Source: Podospora comata (Eukaryota; Ascomycota; Sordariomycetes; Sordariales; Podosporaceae). Taken from it: a DNA stretch of 64,000 nucleotides. The stretch spans positions 4,216,001 through 4,280,000 of the forward strand of contig CP071494.1 in the NCBI GenBank assembly GCA_017354895.1, written 5' to 3'. Of this stretch, positions 22,583 to 32,007 are shown piece after piece; the first letter of the stretch is position 1, and each line of letters opens with the position of its first letter. Both the position numbers and the translations under genes were made by a program. The notes beneath the pieces are model-generated. The model did not search any database. It saw only the letters and a program-made list of their open reading frames with translations, and had not been told where the DNA came from.

Positions 22583-23336
22583 TCAGTCTAAGACCTGTTA
22601 ACTATCTTAAAGGGCTGTTATTATTTGTTGGATACTTGTTCAATTATCTTTGAAGGCGTACTGACTATTATACAAGGTTTTGGTATCTTGTTGCAGTGTC
22701 TACTTTTTTGTCTAAAATGTCTGGCAAGGGAGACGAGGGAGGTGTGTAATGATGGTGGACTTGATGGTGCTGATGTGGAGGTGATTTTGTTTGTGTGTGT
22801 GTGTGGGAGGGGGATTTTGAGACTCCTCCCACTTGACGGACTTGGTTCTTTTTTTCTTATTCGTCAGGCGAATATAAAGTTGATATTGCCGCACACGGCT
22901 TGCAGGTTTGTTGGATAGATACCTCCTTCACGGCCCAGTTTGGGGGAATCAAGAAAACCAAGATGGGGCTGGAGAAGAGAGGTTGGAGGAAGACAAAAAC
23001 TGAGCACTTTGGAGACGACGAAGATCACTTACACCTTCCGAGGCGGAGCATTCTATTCTTTCCTGACTGGCCAGGTCCGGTGCCAAGACCTTTTGCTATC
23101 TTGAGAAACTTTAGACTGCGAAGCAACGCAACATGTCGACACTTCTCGGGCTAATCTTTCAGATAACAGTCCATATCTTTCCCCTTCTAACTATCGAGTA
23201 GAGCAGAGACCAGCATCGTAAAACAACAGACACAAGAACCCCAAAATATAGGCAAAGAACAATACTGTTGAAGAAAATGGTACTCATATAATCTAGTTAT
23301 TTTCCCTTGCAATGATACCCATATTGTATTCTGACG
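22583..23336. other. Spacer between decayed locus and snoRNA host gene
   Basis: No coding ORF is supported. The minus strand here must hold the last exon and terminator of the snoRNA host transcript. A short GT-rich run lies at 22787-22804. Confidence 0.4.
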
Positions 23337-23408
23337 CTAGGCAGTTAGCACCATTATCCAAAAGTTGCGATATTTGAAACAGAGTAACAGCTGGAAATAT
23401 GCGGAGTG

Positions 23409-23501
23409 GTCATTCAGAAAAAGAACAATGTAGGTGATTGGTTATAATCATGGTAGATATAACTCATAAACAGCCTCTCTTGCGAGAATTCATCATTTGA
23501 C
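23409..23501 (-). ncRNA. C/D box snoRNA, copy F
   Basis: C box ATGATGA begins at 23496 and D box CTGA ends at 23414. A perfect 5-bp terminal stem (GGTCA/TGACC) closes the boxes. It carries the shared GAGGCTGTTTATGA element and CTACATTGTTCT before the D box, with TTTTT in place of the usual ATTT. The 5' splice site is at 23534. Confidence 0.85.
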
Positions 23502-23664
23502 CGAAGTTAAAACCGCTGGGGTGTGGGAACGTACCTTTGCTGGAGTGGAGCTATTGAGTTGACCGTGTGGAATACACGATGTCTATCTGGCGAGATACTG
23601 GGCAAGTGTTAGGAACACAGACAGACCAGAGTGATGAAATGAGGTGAATGCAAGGGGAAGATGG

Positions 23665-23756
23665 GGTGTCAGGAATAGAACAATGTAGGTGATGTGGTTA
23701 TAATCATGGTAAGACATAACTCATAAACAGCCTCTTTTGAGTAATTCATCATAGTG
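23665..23756 (-). ncRNA. C/D box snoRNA, copy E
   Basis: C box ATGATGA begins at 23752 and D box CTGA ends at 23669. It has the shared GAGGCTGTTTATGA and CTACATTGTTCTAT elements and an internal ATGATTA that may be the C' box. The intron opens with GTACGT at 23790 and has CCTAAC downstream. Confidence 0.83.
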
Positions 23757-23918
23757 GAGATGGGGGCAGCAGAAGATGGAAGAAACGTACCATTGTTAAG
23801 GATATACCCCAGTTGATTATCGTTGAGTTGATGACTTGGCCGAATGAGCAGTTCCTCGAATCGTGTTAGCTTGGCCCAGACTCGAATCAGAGTAGAAAAG
23901 GAGGAAGTAAATAATGTC

Positions 23919-24008
23919 ATGATCAGAAATAGAACAATGTATAGGTGATGAATGTAATCATGGTAAATTACTCATAAACAGCCTCGTGAGAGAATATGCA
24001 TCATGTGG
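23919..24008 (-). ncRNA. C/D box snoRNA, copy D
   Basis: C box ATGATGC begins at 24004 and D box CTGA ends at 23923. It has both shared antisense elements, the second as TATACATTGTTCTATTT. The intron opens with GTATGT at 24047; GCTAAC follows downstream. Confidence 0.82.
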
Positions 24009-24169
24009 ACCAATAAAAAAGAGTGTGTGTCGGGGAGTGTGACATACTATGGCGGACGAAAAGGTGGTGGACCTCAGTGGTCATGGTCAAGAGACGGGCT
24101 GTGTTACTGTTGACAGGTTAGTCACTGTGCAGTGAAGCGCATGAAAAGAAAAAAGTGTTTCGAGTGTGT

Positions 24170-24257
24170 CCGATCAGAAATAGAACAATGTATAGGTGTA
24201 TGTAAATCATCAAAAAAGATCTCATAAACAGCCTCGTAAGAGAAATGCATCATGGTG
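24170..24257 (-). ncRNA. C/D box snoRNA, copy C
   Basis: C box ATGATGC begins at 24253 and D box CTGA ends at 24174. Both shared elements are present; the linker between them differs from the other copies. The intron opens with GTACGT at 24292, and GACTAACCTG lies downstream of the D box. Confidence 0.82.
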
Positions 24258-24423
24258 ACAGTGTGAAGAATCGAAGAAGGATTGTTACGTACCAAAGAAT
24301 CAGCAAATGAACTCGTGGCTGAAACACGAGAGACGTTCAACTCGTAGGTATCTCCTCAGACTACTCTAGGTTAGCCAATGTGTTCCAGGTTAGGCAGAAG
24401 CAGATGAGTTGGGAGTTGATGGT

Positions 24424-24512
24424 GTAATCAGAAATAGAACAATGTATAGGTGATAAATGTAATCATTAAAAAGATTTCATAAACAGCCTCGTGAGAGAAG
24501 TACATCATGGCA
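24424..24512 (-). ncRNA. C/D box snoRNA, copy B
   Basis: C box ATGATGT begins at 24508 and D box CTGA ends at 24428. Both shared elements are kept. The intron opens with GTATGT at 24548; GGCTAACC lies near the 3' splice site. Confidence 0.82.
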
Positions 24513-24647
24513 GACGGGATGAAGGAAGATTGTAGTATCGATACATACTTTGATAAACAACCCAAACATTGCAAACTCTATATCAACTATCGCCCAGTTA
24601 GCCAACCTGCCCAACACCAATGACAAAAAAAAATAAAGGGTTTGAGT

Positions 24648-24734
24648 TGCCTCAGAAATAGAACAATGTATGGTGTTAAGTGTAATCATCAAAAGATTTC
24701 ATAAACAGCCTCTTTCGAGAAATGCATCATAGAG
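24648..24734 (-). ncRNA. C/D box snoRNA, copy A
   Basis: C box ATGATGC begins at 24730 and D box CTGA ends at 24652. A short terminal stem (TTGC/GCAA) and both shared elements are present. It is the first copy of the host gene; its intron opens with GTAAGT at 24814, farther upstream than in the other copies. Confidence 0.82.
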
Positions 24735-24886
24735 CAATAGCATAACCAACAGCGCAAGTGAACTCCTTGCCGCCAGCCAGCCAGCCAAAAACGAGAGAAG
24801 GAATCAAAACTTACCTCCAACACGACTTCCAGCGGGGGACCGCGGATGACAACAAATACCATCTCAAATTAAGAGTTATCCTATCG

Positions 24887-24894
24887 CTATATAA
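24887..24894 (-). promoter_or_regulatory. TATA-like box of snoRNA host gene
   Basis: TTATATAG on the minus strand lies about 75 nt before the first 5' splice site and 20 nt past the helicase stop codon. It supports a separate promoter for the snoRNA transcript. Confidence 0.4.
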
Positions 24895-24912
24895 GTGTAT
24901 CATAAGTCATTA

Positions 24913-27900
24913 TTACTCAACAATCCAACCCTTCCCAGGAACCTTGCGCTGTGTCACTCTTCTTGCTGGCAATGGCCATCCCAGCCCTCCAGCGCCGCCC
25001 TCAGCCCGAAGATATGGGATCACCCAGACCTCCTTCGTCTTGCCATCGGCACTTTCAGAGCCCTTGACCTCTTTGATGGGCTTGCCATACGTGAGAAGTG
25101 GTGTACCCTTGGCTAGAGAAGCGATCTGGCCTGCTGTCAAGTCCGTCAAAGCATGCATCCTCGTCTTGACCTTCTTCTCACCGTCTGCGCCTGTGTTGCC
25201 AGCCTTCTGGAGGTAGGCATAGCAGATGTACTCGGGGCATTCGGCAGTGCTGAGATGAGCAAGAGGAGAAGTTGGATGTATGTATACCAGCCTGTCAAGA
25301 GGATCCTCAACCTTTTGATCACCCTCAAGCGGGATGAGAGGGATATATGGAACATCGATCGCACGACGTGGTTTCCTGTACGTCTCAGGCGGGTTGGGAG
25401 CCTTGTCAGCCCTGATGGCGACTTGATCAATGAAGCCTGCGGCAATCATCTGCTTGAGAGCTTGGACCTGTATAGCAGAAGGAGGGTCCAGTTTCTCCTC
25501 AAGCTTGAAATTGGCGTGTTGTGGAATGTTGGTCCTCAGGAGATCCGCGATCTGGAATTGCAGCTGCCGAATTTCCTTTAGGATTTTGAACCGCACAAAG
25601 TGGCTTTCGCACCAGGCTTCTGTGGGCTCATGGGCAAACTCTCCTACAACCTGGAGCAGCTTGATGGCGTCACTCTTGTCGTCGAGGTAGCAAAAGTTCT
25701 TGTGGACAGCATTATATGCTTGACGAACTCTCGCTCGCTTTTCCTCGGCGATCACCTCTTCATTGGTACGGAAGTCTTCGGTGCTCTCCTCTAATGCTGG
25801 AATGGCTTGGTGTTCGTTGATGAAAATCTCACCAGCAGACAGGGCGGCAACCAGAGCAATGGTATATGGCAGGCAGCCGTGAAGGTGTCCAACCAACAGG
25901 ATGCGTGAGAAGCGAGGTGACAAGGGGAAAATGGACATGGTCGAGCCTGTTGGCGTGATCTGCCCCTCAGGTGTGATGGCTGAAAGGTAGGTCAAAAGCT
26001 TCTCAGCCTTGACCAGGCTTTCTCGTTCTGGGGGTGTCGGGAATGGAAAGTTGACGACGTGTTGCAAGTTCATGGCCTTCAGTTGTAGAACGACGCCCTC
26101 GATGGGCATGCGGAGCAGCTCTGGGTCGGCAAAGAGAGGGAAGTCCCTTTCGTAAATCGCAGACGAGTACAGCCTCCAGCAATGGCCAGGGCCAGTACGA
26201 CCGGCACGACCGGCACGTTGTTGCGCACTTGCCTTGCTGATCCAATCGATCTGGAAGCTCTGGACGTTGCTCACAGGGTCATACCGGCGCTCCTTGGATC
26301 TGCCACAGTCGAAGACATACCGAATACCAGGAATAGTCAAACTGGTCTCTGCAACGTTTGTCGACAAGATGACTAATCGCGAGCCGTCCGGGGGTGGCTC
26401 GAAGACCTTCATCTGCTCTTTTGTCGGAAGCATTGAGTACAAGGGCAAGATATGCATCTTTCTTGGTCCTGTGCCGGACTCCTCATCCTCAATGTCGAAT
26501 TCCTTCTCCTCTTCTTCCTCGTCGGAAATCTCCTCTTCATCCATATCGTGAACCGCTCTGTCATCGATATCGCCAAAGTCGATATCCTCAGCCTCGATAG
26601 GAGCTTCCTTGGCTGAAATCTTGACCTTGGGCCCAGATGCAGTGTTCATGCCACCGCCAAAAGCAGCCTTCAGACGCTTGCTGAGTTGGGTGATCTCGCC
26701 TTGGCCAGTGAGAAACACAAGCATGCCACCTGGTGGCAGCTTTCGATGACCTCTGCTGATTTTGCGAAAGGCGTCCTCGACATAGTCGTGCCGTGTCTTC
26801 TTGGCGAAGTGGATGGTGACCTCGTGTTGACGGCCCTCCACGTCGATAACTCGTGGCGGAGTCTCAAAGAGCGCGGTATTTTGTGTAAATTCTTCAACAC
26901 GTAGAGTGGCAGACATGATGATCAGCTTCAAAGGCTTTGTTGTGGGGTCTTCCTTGGCCAGCTCAGCTCTCAGCTTGACCACTCGGCTGAGCATTGCGAT
27001 GAGGATATCGGTGTTGACACTTCTCTCGTGGGCTTCATCGATGATAATGGCAGAATACTTGCGAAGTGCAAAATCCTGGGCCGCCTCTCGGAGGAGAACA
27101 CCATCAGTCATGAACTTGATGGCTGTGTTGGGATCGACGGTGCCCTCGAACCGAATCTGGTAGGCGACGACCTTGGAAAAGTCTCCCATCTCCTGACCAA
27201 CCCGTTTCGACATACTGACAGCAGCCACACGTCTCGGCTGGGTGACACCAATCATGCCAGGAGTAGGACCCTTCTGGTCACCGTAGCCAGCCTCAAACAA
27301 AAACTGCGGCAGTTGTGTTGTCTTTCCCGAGCCAGTGGCACCACAGATGACGACTACGTCGTTGTTGTGAATGGCCTCCATAATCTTCTGTTCCTCAGCC
27401 ACGACAGGAAGCTTGAAACGAGCCTCCTCAATCTCAGGGTTCCTTGTGACGGTGACGGCATGCGACTTTCTGGTGACATTGGTTGTTGGCTGCAACTCAA
27501 TCGGTAGTGGCTCTTGCTCTAATGGGCGGGGCTGGAAGTTTTCTGGTCTGGGCATTTCGAGTATAGTGGAAGTTGTGGGTGTGTATCCCAGAGCTTCGTT
27601 TCGTTGCTGGTGTGCCCAAGCCTTGAAAGCAGATGATCTTTCTTTCCGCCGCTCTTTCATAGACTCCTCGTCTTCCTCGTCCTCCGAGCCGGACCCCTCT
27701 TCAGAACTCTCTTCGTCGTCATCCTCTTCCTCTTCGTCCTCTCCACTGCCAGCATCACTCATGTCCTCATCCGACTGCTCTTCACTTTTCTCCGACCCAC
27801 CAGCATCAGACTCGTCCTCATCCTCCTCACCCGACTCCTCTTCATCAGCGGAGCTGAACCCGCCAAATTCATCAGATACTGGTTCATCGTGAACGACAGG

Positions 27901-28599
27901 CGCAGCTAATGAGAACTTCGACTTCACACCGCCTCTCTTTTGTCTCTTTGCAAGCACTGGGCGGCCAGAGTCGTCGACCTCGAGTGGCCGTTTCAGACCA
28001 GAGCCGACTGCCGATGTGGTAGGAGCTACCGCGGTTGTAGAGGACTGTGGTTGATCTTGCTTGGCGCTGGTGCACTGCTGTGTCGTCCTGGGTCCTTCCT
28101 CCTCAGGCTCGTCGGATTCCTCCGGTTGCCGATGTTGTGGGATCTCCCCCTTCTTAACAGTGCGCTTCTGGTAGAGCAGCGTCAAGTCTGACTTATCCAC
28201 GCCGAGACCGGCATCCTTCTCCCTGAGAACGCGGCGGATGGCTTGCTTCTTGGTCTCCTTAACTTGACCAATTGACTTGGCACTGCTGAATAAACTGGTG
28301 TCGATCTTGTTGGCCTCGAGTTTTTTGAGGAGCTCTCGGTTCTCATCCTTCTTCAACTTGCTTTCGATGTACTTCTCTAGACGTTTGGCCTTTTTTCCAG
28401 TGACCTTGGTGCCGTTGGGCTTTAGTGACTCGCGCAACTGTTTTCTCTTCTCCTCGGCCTCAGCCTGCTGCGCCGGGGTGATCTCAACAACATTGGAATC
28501 TGCATCGAGCTCTGTGTCGAGAGTAGCTCTCTCCTCGGCGCGTTGGCGCTCAAGATGCTTCCGCTTGCGCTGACGTGGGACGAATTTCTTGACGGCCAT
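24913..28599 (-). CDS. ECM16: DEAH-box RNA helicase Dhr1/Ecm16 (DHX37)
   Basis: Intronless gene of 1228 residues. The helicase core has GATGSGKTTQ near 419 (motif I), DEAH near 519 (motif II), SAT near 561 (III), TNVAETSLTIPG and QRAGRAGR near 795 (VI), then HA2 and OB-fold regions. The N-terminus is basic (MAVKKFVPRQRKRKH) and is followed by a long Glu/Asp/Ser tract (about 240-330). An acidic insert in the core (SDEEEEEKEFDIEDEESG) matches the DHX37 subfamily. Dhr1 unwinds U3 snoRNA from pre-18S rRNA in the nucleolar small-subunit processome. It is divergent from PAC3 with 332 bp between starts and is followed on the same strand by the snoRNA array. Confidence 0.95.
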   Translation of the reverse strand: MAVKKFVPRQRKRKHLERQRAEERATLDTELDADSNVVEITPAQQAEAEEKRKQLRESLKPNGTKVTGKKAKRLEKYIESKLKKDENRELLKKLEANKIDTSLFSSAKSIGQVKETKKQAIRRVLREKDAGLGVDKSDLTLLYQKRTVKKGEIPQHRQPEESDEPEEEGPRTTQQCTSAKQDQPQSSTTAVAPTTSAVGSGLKRPLEVDDSGRPVLAKRQKRGGVKSKFSLAAPVVHDEPVSDEFGGFSSADEEESGEEDEDESDAGGSEKSEEQSDEDMSDAGSGEDEEEEDDDEESSEEGSGSEDEEDEESMKERRKERSSAFKAWAHQQRNEALGYTPTTSTILEMPRPENFQPRPLEQEPLPIELQPTTNVTRKSHAVTVTRNPEIEEARFKLPVVAEEQKIMEAIHNNDVVVICGATGSGKTTQLPQFLFEAGYGDQKGPTPGMIGVTQPRRVAAVSMSKRVGQEMGDFSKVVAYQIRFEGTVDPNTAIKFMTDGVLLREAAQDFALRKYSAIIIDEAHERSVNTDILIAMLSRVVKLRAELAKEDPTTKPLKLIIMSATLRVEEFTQNTALFETPPRVIDVEGRQHEVTIHFAKKTRHDYVEDAFRKISRGHRKLPPGGMLVFLTGQGEITQLSKRLKAAFGGGMNTASGPKVKISAKEAPIEAEDIDFGDIDDRAVHDMDEEEISDEEEEEKEFDIEDEESGTGPRKMHILPLYSMLPTKEQMKVFEPPPDGSRLVILSTNVAETSLTIPGIRYVFDCGRSKERRYDPVSNVQSFQIDWISKASAQQRAGRAGRTGPGHCWRLYSSAIYERDFPLFADPELLRMPIEGVVLQLKAMNLQHVVNFPFPTPPERESLVKAEKLLTYLSAITPEGQITPTGSTMSIFPLSPRFSRILLVGHLHGCLPYTIALVAALSAGEIFINEHQAIPALEESTEDFRTNEEVIAEEKRARVRQAYNAVHKNFCYLDDKSDAIKLLQVVGEFAHEPTEAWCESHFVRFKILKEIRQLQFQIADLLRTNIPQHANFKLEEKLDPPSAIQVQALKQMIAAGFIDQVAIRADKAPNPPETYRKPRRAIDVPYIPLIPLEGDQKVEDPLDRLVYIHPTSPLAHLSTAECPEYICYAYLQKAGNTGADGEKKVKTRMHALTDLTAGQIASLAKGTPLLTYGKPIKEVKGSESADGKTKEVWVIPYLRAEGGAGGLGWPLPARRVTQRKVPGKGWIVE

Positions 28600-28931
28600 C
28601 TTTGTCGCCCGGAAACCAGCTCCCGTAATGTGTGTTTTGGCAACTTGGATCTGTTCAGACCACAGTGGAAATTCTCACAATCTCCAATCCTTCTTTGAGA
28701 TTTCGAGACAAATCTTGTCCGCCCGGCAGAATTCTGGAGCTAAGCACCCACCCCACATTGAAGAGTGGGGCCAGGCATCACAGTGCATCTGACAGTGTGC
28801 GACACCATGCAGCCATATAGAGTGAATGAGAACGTTGGAGATGTTTGCCAGTTACAAGACTTTAAGACTAAGGCTTTCGTCCAAGGCTCATCCACGGCGG
28901 TAGTAAACAACTGATCTTTAGTATCTTCATC
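28600..28931. promoter_or_regulatory. Bidirectional promoter Dhr1 / PAC3
   Basis: 332 bp between divergent start codons; it holds no ORF of interest and no clear TATA box. Confidence 0.5.
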
Positions 28932-29427
28932 ATGGACGGCACATCTATTCAGCAGGAGCCCTTCCCTGCCCCCTCGAAGACTGCTACTGGAATCATCAAC
29001 GGTGTCCCAACCGAAGTGGAAGCAACCAGCTTCTCAGACAAGATCATGCTCACCGTGTCTCAAGGTGGCCGCCTTGCCCAATGGGTAAGCCAACCGATGA
29101 TACATAAACCCTTATTCCAATATGTCACTCACGTTCGAAAAGGTGTCAGTACCACTCTCAGCACCATCTTCAGCGTCTATCGATATGGCTCTTGCTGGCT
29201 CAAGCACTCTGCCTTCAGCACACCTGACACCCAGCACATTACTTGGCGGCGGTGATTCTGATAGGGAGACGATGGGCCATCTGTACGCCACTCAAATCGC
29301 AAGCCATTTGGCTCTGCGTAACCCAGATGAGAAGAGAACCCTGTTGTTAGGGTTGGGATTGGAGAAGGTGGATGGAGGAGGCGAAGCGTTTTTTGACTTT
29401 CTCGAGTTGGTGCTACAGGTTATCTGA
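28932..29427 (+). CDS. Proteasome assembly chaperone 3 (PAC3/PSMG3-like)
   Basis: Exons 28932-29084 and 29143-29427 (58-bp intron, GTAAGC...AAAAG) give 145 residues. The N-terminal half matches PSMG3 (ATGIINGVPTEVEATSFSDKIMLTVSQGGRLAQW), and the C-terminal half has a helix around HLYATQIASHLALRNPDEKRTLLLGLGLE. PAC3 pairs with PAC4 to order alpha-subunit ring assembly of the 20S proteasome. Small size and low conservation of the family leave some doubt about the C-terminal splice. Confidence 0.8.
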
Positions 29428-29935
29428 GGACGAAGAGAATGGGCCCAATTGATATCCAAAGATGGAGAGTGTTGTCATGGGTTTCTGCAGGACCGTTCTT
29501 TCGCCATGTAGCGAACTTCTGGAGCTCTAGGCTGATGTATTACTAGAACCAAATGGCATGATATGGGAATATTGAATCGAAGCGTCGTAATTCACACAAC
29601 TTGGCCAAGTGAAGCGTATCTCTGGTTCAGACCATGTTCAGGATAAGTTCGAGATCTCGGCCAAGACCTTACTCAGAGCAACCCTAACCCGGCTCAGTGA
29701 AGCCCCAACTGCCCCACAAAACCTAACCTTTGCCCTTGCGCCAAGATTTCAGGGCAGACTGGCGGGCCCACTTTACAGCTGCACGCACCGGCAAAAATCC
29801 GGTGCTGGCTCTCAGGTCCTGTGCCCACCAAAAAAAATACCCAGCCCTAAAATCTACGGCGGGACCCGAAATAGCTCTTTGCGAAGAGCATCACCGTCGA
29901 CGAATTCCGGACATCGTCACTAACCAGCAGCCACC
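29428..29935. promoter_or_regulatory. Promoter and leader of ribosomal protein gene, with telobox
   Basis: A 508-bp spacer. AACCCTAACCC at 29680-29690 is a telobox of the kind found upstream of ribosomal protein genes in many fungi, and a related AACCTAACC lies near 29721. The rest is the RPL28 leader. Confidence 0.5.
29680..29690 (+). promoter_or_regulatory. Telobox upstream of RPL28
   Basis: AACCCTAACCC lies 246 bp before the start codon. Teloboxes are common in ribosomal-protein promoters; the regulatory role here is inferred. Confidence 0.45.
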
Positions 29936-30874
29936 ATGGTATGCCCACCGCAATCGCTATCTCACGAGGAGAAGATGCTGACTATCACAGCCTACCCGGT
30001 TTTCCAAGACAAGAAAGCACCGCGGCCATGTACGTTCTCCCCGCCGACCGGAAATGCTGTTTGAATTGATTACTGACTGTGTGCTCTCCAGGTGTCCGCC
30101 GGTAAGGGGTATGTAACGATCAATCGGCCGACCGCAACGAATTCACATTGACGAATAATTTTCCAGTCGCGTCGGCAAGCACAGAAAGCACCCGGGTGGT
30201 CGTGGTATGGCCGGTGGTCAGGTACGACGAAATCATCTCGAAGTTTGGATGGAGACAGGACATGGGCTAACTCGACGAAAAGCACCACCACCGCACCAAC
30301 CTCGATAAGTGTACGAAACCATCGCCCTGGGGATTGGATGGGGTTTGATGGCGGGAAAACTGGAGGAGACTCTGGCTTCACGCTTCAAGCCACCATGCCG
30401 CCCCCCGACAACGAGACTTAACAAATGCTAACGACTGAAATCAGACCATCCCGGTTACTTCGGAAAGGTCGGCATGAGACGTACGTTCCCCCCGCGATCG
30501 ATAACGGCTTGAAGTGAAGGAATTAGGAATTGACTGTTTGGATAGACTTCCACCTTCTCCGCAACCACGAGTGGGCTCCTACCATCAACATCGAGAAGCT
30601 CTGGTCTCTCGTCCCCCTTGAGACCCGCGACAAGTACGTCAGCGGCGCCAAGACCGACTCTGCCCCCGTCATCGACCTCCTCGCCAACGGCTACGCCAAG
30701 CTCCTCGGCAAGGGTGAGTGATCTGGAAGTTCTTTTTGAGGAGGAATGCGTGGGCTAACTCTGTCCCCAGGCCGTCTCCCCGAGATCCCCGTCGTTGTCC
30801 GTGCCCGGTACGTCAGCGCCGAGGCTGAGCGCAAGATTGTTGAGGCTGGTGGTGTTATCGAGCTCGTCGCTTAA
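29936..30874 (+). CDS. RPL28: 60S ribosomal protein uL15 (Rpl28/L27a), eight exons
   Basis: Exons are 29936-29938 (the ATG alone), 29991-30029, 30092-30108 (17 nt), 30167-30221, 30283-30310, 30445-30480, 30546-30713 and 30771-30874; together 149 residues. The protein reads MPTRFSKTRKHRGH, VSAGKGRVGKHRKHPGGRG, MAGGQHHHRTNLDKYHPGYF and so on, the standard uL15 sequence and length. All seven introns are GT-AG and 52-134 bp, and phases close exactly. Seven introns in a 450-nt reading frame is dense even for a fungal ribosomal protein gene. No snoRNA was found in these introns. Confidence 0.96.
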
Positions 30875-32007
30875 ATAGGAAGCGGGTTTGGGAAAATAAA
30901 GGCAGCGATTTGACATTTTCGGTCACGAGGGAAATACCGGATAGTGAACCCAATGGCATACGGATCGGGCGTTGAAACGTTCAGCTACGAGCTAGGTCCC
31001 GGCGTCCTGGTTGGTTCCTGGGGTGATGAAGATACACACCTCCAGATATTGCAGCATTTTGGGAATGGGATGTTTGATTTGCATCTTCCGGCCCCTCGGT
31101 CCCTCGACCGTTCATGTTACTCCGTATCGAGGTGCGAACAATGACATCTCCTGCTGAGTTACGAAACATGTTTTGATCCATCCAGCTGCCTTTGTGTTTT
31201 GGACCCTTGGTGGATAATTCCGTCGTCTTGCTTAATACAGCGGCACTCCACGCTTTCTCTTGCAGCAGTCACACAACTACCACGCCCACTGAATCCATCA
31301 TTGGCTGAACTGAGCGGTACCGAGTCTTCATATCAGGTCATCAAATGCCAACATACGACAGTCTTTTGCTTGGTACTTGGATGCTTTGTGTTACTAACCT
31401 CTACCAAGTAACCCGCACATAGTCTGTACCACAAACTTCCGACATTATCGTGGCATTTTACAAATGCCGAGAAAGCGACGCTCGCACTCAGGAGCGCCAC
31501 GACCGAGCACGTATTTATCACCATGGATCGGACTGTCAGCCGTGGTGCATGATGGCGTTGCCGGCAGTGGGATGTTGAGTCAGCATATCCGCGGGAGAGC
31601 ATCCGTGAGGCCATAGGTCCTGAGATGGGTTCTATGAAGATAAATTATTCGGCGATAGGTGCATGCTGATGAATCTGACCATCTACGCCATGCATGAGAA
31701 AAGAAACAATCGGTCGCACAGGGTAGACATTCGGTATAGGCCGTGGAGGACAGCCCGTGTTGTTTGCAGTTTGAAGAGCTCACCCCGCTTACGATCTGCT
31801 CTCGGGGTAGTACATCGCGAGGCTGGATGGTGTTTCGGTGGGTTTTGCAAACGTACTGACGGGTATATATATGTTCTGCTATTCTACTTGTTATCCTTGG
31901 TGGTGTTCTATCGTTTCTTCATATGCACTCACACCCCTTCACAACTCACTTACACTAAATTATCCCCCCCCGCTATTCATTTAGACACCACACCGCACCG
32001 CACCACC
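30875..32007. other. Intergenic region, promoter of cyclase-family gene
   Basis: No coding ORF. TATATATA at 31864-31871 lies 137 bp before the next start codon and is a plausible TATA box; a CT/CA-rich leader follows. Confidence 0.5.

Larger units (their letters stand above)
23300..24895 (-). ncRNA. Non-coding snoRNA host gene with six snoRNA-bearing introns
   Basis: On the minus strand six introns are visible. The 5' splice sites are at 24814 (GTAAGT), 24548 (GTATGT), 24292 (GTACGT), 24047 (GTATGT), 23790 (GTACGT) and 23534 (GTACGT). Each intron holds one C/D box snoRNA, starting about 38-43 nt inside except the first (84 nt). Each has a CTAAC branch point downstream of the D box; the last two 3' splice sites are probably 23583 and 23337. 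The exons between are about 45-65 nt, with no conserved or continuous frame, so the host appears non-coding. TATATA at 24888-24893 would give a first exon of similar size. The gene starts only about 20 bp past the stop codon of the same-strand DEAH helicase, so it could instead be spliced from that gene's 3' UTR. Exact ends are unknown. Confidence 0.72.

Noticed and set aside
22900-23154. 84-codon ORF on the plus strand
   Set aside because: Short, no domain, and opposite to the presumed 3' end of the snoRNA host transcript.
23409-24734. CRISPR-like or satellite array
   Set aside because: The repeat unit contains C/D boxes and each copy sits between splice signals; spacers are introns and exons, not foreign inserts, and the host is a eukaryote.
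29680-29690. Chromosome-end or interstitial telomere
   Set aside because: Only two repeat units, flanked by ordinary promoter sequence and housekeeping genes.
30311-30444. Possible snoRNA in RPL28 intron 5 (TGATGG...CTGA)
   Set aside because: The CTGA lies within the branch-point/acceptor region with no room for a mature 3' end, and there is no terminal stem.
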